Part shown: positions 59,755 through 64,000 of the stretch, piece by piece
Layout: each line of letters begins with the position of its first letter
How positions within the stretch are numbered: the stretch's first letter is position 1
Source of the DNA: Blastococcus sp. KM273128
GTDB taxonomy: Bacteria; Actinomycetota; Actinomycetes; Mycobacteriales; Geodermatophilaceae
Assembly: GCF_021698975.1 (NCBI RefSeq)
Contig: NZ_SSXA01000003.1
Span: 27,200-91,199 of the forward strand
Length of the DNA: 64,000 bases
Direction: 5' to 3'
Notes under the pieces: model-generated
Told to the model about the DNA's origin: nothing
Databases searched by the model: none
The model's input: only the letters and a program-made list of their open reading frames with translations
Position numbers and translations under genes: made by a program

Positions 59755-61473
59755 TCAGCCCGGCAGCGGCACGGTCCACCGGATCTCGGTCCCCGACGCC
59801 CCGGTGGAGATGTCCAGCCGCCCGCCGCGGCGCTCGGCGCGGTCGGCGAGGTTGGCCAGCCCGCTGCGCACGGTGACCGCCGGCAGCCCCCTGCCGTCGT
59901 CGGTGACGACGACGCCCACCTCGTCGCCCAGGGCCACGCTCACCGTCACCCTGGCGGCCCCCGCGTGCCGCACCACGTTGGTGACCAGCTCGCGGACCAC
60001 GGCGACCACGTCCCCGGCCAGGTCCGGCGGCAGGTCCTCGACCTCGCTGCGGACCCGCAGATCGGGCCGCACCGCCTGCCCGTCGGTCACCGACCGCACC
60101 ACCTCGGCGAGCCGTCGCCGGACGGCGTCGGAGGAGGAGTCCTGTGCGCCGTGCAGCTCGAAGATCGCGGTGCGGATGCGGGCGATCGTCCCGTCGAGCT
60201 CGTCGACGTGCCCGGCGATCCGGGCCGCGACGTCGGGCGCGGTGCCCCCGAGCGAGCGGCCCAGCCGGTCCAAGGCCAGGGCGGTGGCGAAGATCCGCTG
60301 CACCACGTGGTCGTGCAGGTCGCGGGCGATGCGGTCGCGGTCGGCCTGCACCTGCAACCGCCGCTCGCGCTGCTGGCTGCGGACCAGTCGCATGGCGACC
60401 GTCGCGTGGGTGACGAAGGCGGCGGCCGGTTCCAGCACCGCCGGGTCGAACGGGGGACGGGCGCGCACACGCAGCGCCACCAGGGTGGTGGGCGGGGAGG
60501 GGCCGCCGAGCGGCAGGTACAGGGCCGGGCCGTACCGGTCGGTGAACTCGCCGATCACCGGTGCGTGCGTCGTCCCGGGTGGCGTGCTGGCGACGTCGTC
60601 GACCAGCACGGGCGTGCCGGAGCGGTGCGCCTCCCCCAGGCGGGTGCCGGCGAGCGGGATGCGCACGCCCTCGGAGTCGGCGCCGTCGGGCCCGACGGCG
60701 GCGGTGATGGTCAGCGTGCCCTCGTCGCCCGGCACCGGGACGAGGATGCCGACGGCGTCCGCCCCGGCGAGCTCCGCGACGCGGTCGGCGGCGGCGCACA
60801 GCACCTCACCGGTCGGGCGGCCCGACAGCAGGGCGGTGGCCAGGTCGGTGCCCGCCTGCGACCAGGCCCGGCGCTGCTCCGCGTGCTCGAGCAGGCGGGC
60901 GTTCTCGATGGCCAGCCCCGCCACCGCGGCCATGGCGCGGGTGATCTCCAGGTCGGCGGGGGTGAATTCGCCGCCGGTGCGCTTCTCGGTCAGGTACAGG
61001 TTGCCGAACGCGGAGTCCCGGGCGCGCACCGGGACGCCGAGGAAGGACCGCATCGGCGGGTGCCCCGGGGGCACGCCGACCGACGCCGGGTGGGCGCGCA
61101 GGTCGTCCAGCCGCAGCGGCGTCGGGTCCTGCACGAGCAAGCCCAGGATGCCGGCGCCCGCGGGCGGCTGGCCGATGCGCCGGTGGTCGTCGGCGTCCAT
61201 GCCCACCGTGACGAACCGGTCCAGCGCGCTCCCGTCCGGGGTGAGCACGCCGAGGGCGCCGTACCGGGCGTCGACGTGCCGGACGGCGACCGCCACGATC
61301 TCGTGGAGGGTCGCCTCGAGCTGCCCGCCCGAGGCCGCGGCGAGGACGGCGGCGGTCAGGGCCGCGGCGTCGCTCACCGGGGGGACCGGCGGTCGGGCGG
61401 GGGCACGGCCTGACCGTAGGAGCGCCGCCCGCTCGTGGGAAGCGCTGCGGTCATCGTGGGGCACGAACTGCAC
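59755..61473 (-). CDS. DevS-like GAF sensor histidine kinase
   Basis: About 572 residues: two GAF domains (VDARYGALGVLTPDG...; LAGADAVGILVPVPGDEG...), HisKA_3 dimerisation/phosphoacceptor DRIARDLHDHVVQRIFATAL, and HATPase with ELVTNVVRHAGA and VTDDGRGLP. DevS/DosS relatives use heme in GAF-A to sense O2, NO or redox; a heme His is not identified here. GTG 61473 chosen, but GTG 61464 or 61377 are possible. Convergent with the response regulator gene. Confidence 0.9.
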   Translation of the reverse strand: MQFVPHDDRSASHERAALLRSGRAPARPPVPPVSDAAALTAAVLAAASGGQLEATLHEIVAVAVRHVDARYGALGVLTPDGSALDRFVTVGMDADDHRRIGQPPAGAGILGLLVQDPTPLRLDDLRAHPASVGVPPGHPPMRSFLGVPVRARDSAFGNLYLTEKRTGGEFTPADLEITRAMAAVAGLAIENARLLEHAEQRRAWSQAGTDLATALLSGRPTGEVLCAAADRVAELAGADAVGILVPVPGDEGTLTITAAVGPDGADSEGVRIPLAGTRLGEAHRSGTPVLVDDVASTPPGTTHAPVIGEFTDRYGPALYLPLGGPSPPTTLVALRVRARPPFDPAVLEPAAAFVTHATVAMRLVRSQQRERRLQVQADRDRIARDLHDHVVQRIFATALALDRLGRSLGGTAPDVAARIAGHVDELDGTIARIRTAIFELHGAQDSSSDAVRRRLAEVVRSVTDGQAVRPDLRVRSEVEDLPPDLAGDVVAVVRELVTNVVRHAGAARVTVSVALGDEVGVVVTDDGRGLPAVTVRSGLANLADRAERRGGRLDISTGASGTEIRWTVPLPG

Positions 61474-61531
61474 GTCCCCCAGGGACCAAGGGCCCGGTTC
61501 CGTCCGGCCCCGGGCCGCTACCGGGAGCACA

Positions 61532-61560
61532 GAGGCCCCGGTCGCAGCGACCGGGGCCTC
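61532..61560 (-). terminator. tRNA-Gly terminator
   Basis: GAGGCCCCGGTC (61532-61543) pairs perfectly with GACCGGGGCCTC (61549-61560) across a 5-nt loop, 5 nt beyond the tRNA 3' end. Confidence 0.85.
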
Positions 61561-61564
61561 GGGG

Positions 61565-61638
61565 TGGAGCGGGTGACGAGAATCGAACTCGCACTGTCAG
61601 CTTGGGAAGCTGATGTTCTACCATTGAACTACACCCGC
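61565..61638 (-). tRNA. tRNA-Gly (anticodon CCC)
   Basis: 74 nt including encoded CCA. Acceptor stem GCGGGTG/CACCCGC, D arm GTTCAATGGTAGAAC, anticodon stem CAGCT/AGCTG with loop TTCCCAA, T arm with GTTCGATTC. A -10-like TAGTCT lies at 61655-61650 upstream. Confidence 0.97.
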
Positions 61639-61690
61639 GAACGGCGCCGAGACTACCTGGTGGCCCCGCCGCCGCGACAGCCGCCCTCCC

Positions 61691-62659
61691 TCAGCGCCGC
61701 ATCTCGGCCAGGAAGCCGGTGGCCTCCGACCGCAGCTTCTCCGCCATCCGCGAGAGCCCGGTGACGTCGTCGTGGCCGGTGTTCAGCGACGCCGAGCCGT
61801 CCACCGCGGCGGCGATGCCGTCGACGAGGCCGTTCATGTCGTCGACGGTGGAGCTCACGCTGGTCATGACGGCCGCGACGTCCTCCGACGCCTGCCGGAT
61901 CTGCTCCACCTGCGCGGTGACCCGCTCGGTCGCCCGGCCGGTCTGGTCGGCGAGGTCCTTGACCTCCGAGGCGACGACGGCGAACCCCTTGCCCGCCTCG
62001 CCCGCGCGGGCGGCCTCGATGGTGGCGTTGAGCGCCAGGAGGCGGGTCTGGGCGGCGACCGAGTCGATCAGCGCGATGATCTCCTTGATCTCGGCCGACG
62101 AGCGGGTGAGCGAGCCGATGGTGTCCTGGGCGGTGCCCACCTCGGCGCTGGCCGCCGACGCGGCCGCGGTGAGCCCGGACGCCGAGGCGCTGAGTTCGGT
62201 CGCCGCCGTCGCCACCTGCTCGGACATCGAGAGGACCACGGACTCGAAGTCGTCGGCCATCCGCAGCCGGCTGCTCTGCGCGTCGGTGACCCGCCCGGCG
62301 GTCTCCTGCATCGCGGCGCGGGCGTCGTTGATGTCGACGGCGGTGCGGCGGAAGGAGCCCAGCAACCCCGTCGTCAGCAGCCGCCGGTGGAACCGGCCGT
62401 CGGCCGCCGAGCTCAGCGCCGCCGACGACTCGCGCACGAAGGCGTCGGAGACGTCGAGCGCCCGGTTGAGCGCGTGGTGGAGGGCGACCAGCTCGGGGAC
62501 GTCCTCCGCGGCCGGGTCGATGCGGCTGCGGGCCTCGAGGTCGCCGCGGGCGGCCGCCTCGCAGGCCGCCGTCAGCTGCCGGACGAAGGCCCGGTGGAGG
62601 GCGAGCTCCGCGGCGTCGGACCGCCGTCCGCCCTCGCCGCGGGCGGTGCGGATGCCCAT
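61691..62659 (-). CDS. Soluble methyl-accepting chemotaxis protein
   Basis: 322 residues without transmembrane segments. Conserved receptor tip [34 protein letters not shown] (partly quoted: [20 protein letters not shown]), flanked by heptad-rich helices and a C-terminal coiled coil; the N-terminal 120 residues are helical without a known sensor domain. Likely signals through CheW/CheA. ATG 62659, one base after the PAS gene stop, so the PAS protein is the probable sensory partner. Confidence 0.9.
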   Translation of the reverse strand: MGIRTARGEGGRRSDAAELALHRAFVRQLTAACEAAARGDLEARSRIDPAAEDVPELVALHHALNRALDVSDAFVRESSAALSSAADGRFHRRLLTTGLLGSFRRTAVDINDARAAMQETAGRVTDAQSSRLRMADDFESVVLSMSEQVATAATELSASASGLTAAASAASAEVGTAQDTIGSLTRSSAEIKEIIALIDSVAAQTRLLALNATIEAARAGEAGKGFAVVASEVKDLADQTGRATERVTAQVEQIRQASEDVAAVMTSVSSTVDDMNGLVDGIAAAVDGSASLNTGHDDVTGLSRMAEKLRSEATGFLAEMRR

Positions 62660-62660
62660 G

Positions 62661-63239
62661 TCAGCTCTCCTCGCGATTGATGACCGACCAGATGAACTCC
62701 TCGTAGCCCTGCCCCTGCTCGGCGAGGATCTCGCCGAGCAGGGCCGAGGACGCCGCGACGGCGCTGCGCGCGTTCGGGTGCCGGCGCTCCTCGGCGAGCA
62801 GCCGCTGGTAGAGGGGCAGCACCCGCTGGACGGCGCCCCGGGCGGGCCGGCGACGGTTGGAGTGGTAGCCGACCACGGCGCCGCTCGCGTCGTAGGACGG
62901 CGTGACGTGCGCCAGCACCCAGTAGTGGCCGCCGTCCGCCGCGAGGTTGTTGATGTAGGCGAACACCTCCTGGCGGGCGCCGAGCCCGTCCCAGAGCAGC
63001 TTGAACACCGCGCGGGGCATCTCGGGGTGCCGGATGAGGTTGTGCGGCTGGCCCAGCACCTCGTCGAGCGCGTAGTCGCTCACCCGCAGGAAGACGTCGT
63101 TGGCGTAGGTGATGACCCCGCGCAGGTCCGTCTTGGAGACGATCAGTTCGTCGGCGGCGAAGGGCCGCTCGCGCCCGGTGGGGCGGACGGCGTCACGGCT
63201 GCCGCGCGGGGCCGGTGCCGCCGGTCGGGTGTCGAGCAC
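62661..63239 (-). CDS. Aer-type PAS domain protein
   Basis: 192 residues. PAS domain with [25 protein letters not shown], then [24 protein letters not shown] and [20 protein letters not shown], closely following the FAD-binding PAS of the aerotaxis receptor Aer. It lacks membrane and signalling segments, which are supplied by the adjacent MCP gene. GTG 63239. Probably redox or oxygen taxis (inference). Confidence 0.88.
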   Translation of the reverse strand: MLDTRPAAPAPRGSRDAVRPTGRERPFAADELIVSKTDLRGVITYANDVFLRVSDYALDEVLGQPHNLIRHPEMPRAVFKLLWDGLGARQEVFAYINNLAADGGHYWVLAHVTPSYDASGAVVGYHSNRRRPARGAVQRVLPLYQRLLAEERRHPNARSAVAASSALLGEILAEQGQGYEEFIWSVINREES

Positions 63240-63343
63240 GTAGGTGGTCTCCCTGGGATTCGTCCGATCTCGTGCTCTACATCGGCAGGCCGGGGGAGAT
63301 GTGTACGGGCCTTAGGTCCCGTCCTGGCGGGTCATCCGGGACT

Positions 63344-63386
63344 GCACCGCGCCCCGTCCGCACGGGGAAGTCGGACGGGGCGCGGT
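63344..63386 (-). terminator. 16-bp perfect hairpin after the IPT/TIG gene
   Basis: CACCGCGCCCCGTCCG (63344-63359) and its exact complement (63371-63386) enclose an 11-nt loop, 33 nt beyond the leftward stop at 63419. Confidence 0.88.
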
Positions 63387-63418
63387 GGCCAAGGTGCGCC
63401 GATGCGGCGCGGCGGGCG

Positions 63419-64000
63419 TCAGAGGGCGACGCCGGTGCAGGAGGAGGTGCAGCTCACCGACCAGATACCGCCCAGCGCCGAGAAGCGGTCGGAGCGGACG
63501 AGCCGCTCACCGTGCGGACCGGTGCGCACGCCGGGAGCGGCGTCCGGTGCGGTGCCGGTCCCGGGCGTACCGCCGCCCGGGCCCGCCGGGGCAGGGGTGC
63601 CCGGTGCCGGCGCGGTGCCGCCGGGAGTCGTCCCGCCGGGCGAGCTCCCCGAGGGGGCGCTGTCCACGACCTCGGCGTAGGTGAGCGCGCCGGGCAGCGT
63701 CGTCCACCGGCCGTCCCGGGCGTGCACGGTCACGTCGTAGGTCCCCGCCACGCGCGCCGGGACGCGGACGCGCAGGCTCGTGGCGCTGCTGTGCACCACG
63801 GTGGCGGTGGCCGACGAACCGATGCGGACCGTCGGCGCGCTCGGCAGCGAGAGGCCGGTGATCGTCACCAGCGTCCCGCCCGCGGAGTCGACCAGGTTGG
63901 GGCTGAGCGAGGTGATGCGGAAGGCACCCAGCTCCGGGTAGGTCGTCGTCCGCGACGGCGTGGGGGCCGAGCCGCCGGGGGACGGCGCGGGCGTCGGGGT
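63419..64000 (-). CDS. Secreted IPT/TIG-domain protein (N-terminus beyond window)
   Basis: The frame is open from base 64000; 193 residues are visible. Order: Pro/Ser/Thr linker, IPT/TIG immunoglobulin-like domain (FRITSLSPNLVDSAGGTLVT, VTITGLSLPSAPTVRIG, VPARVAGTYDVTVHARDG), a second Gly/Pro/Thr-rich linker, and a C-terminus with a vicinal Cys pattern SVSCTSSCTGVAL. Such proteins are extracellular and often adhesins or envelope enzymes. The start codon and signal peptide are not in view. Confidence 0.82.
   Translation of the reverse strand, partial: TPTPAPSPGGSAPTPSRTTTYPELGAFRITSLSPNLVDSAGGTLVTITGLSLPSAPTVRIGSSATATVVHSSATSLRVRVPARVAGTYDVTVHARDGRWTTLPGALTYAEVVDSAPSGSSPGGTTPGGTAPAPGTPAPAGPGGGTPGTGTAPDAAPGVRTGPHGERLVRSDRFSALGGIWSVSCTSSCTGVAL

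Noticed and set aside
1..64000. CRISPR arrays, insertion sequences, integrases, toxin-antitoxin pairs or phage genes
   Set aside because: No repeat-spacer pattern, transposase, recombinase or phage structural protein was recognised on either strand.

Overview
The window is a very GC-rich (about 74%) chromosomal stretch from an actinobacterium. The third codon position is almost always G or C, GTG starts are common, and genes are densely packed on both strands. The gene set (type III PKS, acVLRF1, GTP-dependent PEPCK, DUF3140, DUF3253, many short acidic proteins, DevR/DevS-like two-component genes) fits Geodermatophilaceae (Geodermatophilus, Blastococcus or Modestobacter type). That placement is inference from gene content and codon use. 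No insertion sequence, prophage, CRISPR array or rRNA operon is visible. One tRNA-Gly(CCC) lies near 61.6 kb. The first and last genes (glutathione peroxidase, IPT/TIG protein) run off the window ends.

Layout. 0-4.4 kb: glutathione peroxidase and DUF2237, then divergent acetoacetyl-CoA synthetase and an acyl-CoA dehydrogenase, closed by a long palindromic terminator. 4.4-7.9 kb: leftward MFS exporter, FUSC-like membrane protein and a MerR regulator fused to a DNA sliding-clamp (DnaN domains 2-3) module. 7.9-13 kb: TfoX-like, DUF4386 and Ddn-like genes under a TetR repressor with visible palindromic operators, then cupin, GH13 alpha-glucosidase and VOC protein. 13-20.3 kb: MFS, FKBP, CDF, FrnE, nitronate monooxygenase, an ArsR-AHSA1 pair, OYE. 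20.5-25.8 kb: PEPCK, MFS, S33 aminopeptidase and acVLRF1 peptidyl-tRNA hydrolase. 25.8-34.7 kb: MDR alcohol dehydrogenase, bifunctional PBP, YihY/BrkB protein, NlpC/P60 hydrolase with a long structured leader, class C beta-lactamase-like protein. 35-41.4 kb: Lrp/AsnC regulator divergent from a branched-chain/2-oxo acid dehydrogenase E1alpha-E1beta-E2 operon without E3, then AGE epimerase and an SRPBCC protein.

42-50 kb is the most distinctive region: a diguanylate cyclase with V4R-like and GAF domains, a PtpB-type phosphatase, a frameshifted GH18/carbohydrate-binding protein, and a 1031-residue cellulose-synthase-like GT2 enzyme fused to a degenerate EAL domain. It reads as a c-di-GMP-linked exopolysaccharide locus. 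50-56 kb: a putative DNA-repair protein, a cluster of tiny acidic disordered proteins, a FadE-type acyl-CoA dehydrogenase with a 45-bp nested palindromic operator, LapA-like protein and TetR. 56-64 kb: ribokinase, DUF3140, methyltransferase with type III PKS, a convergent response regulator/sensor kinase pair, tRNA-Gly, a soluble chemoreceptor with a separate Aer-type PAS protein, and a secreted IPT/TIG protein.

Most promising for novelty: the MerR-clamp fusion (with a TipA-like internal start), the GT2-EAL fusion locus with its broken GH18 gene, two families of intergenic hairpin repeats with compensatory changes, and the set of hydrophilin-like micro-proteins.
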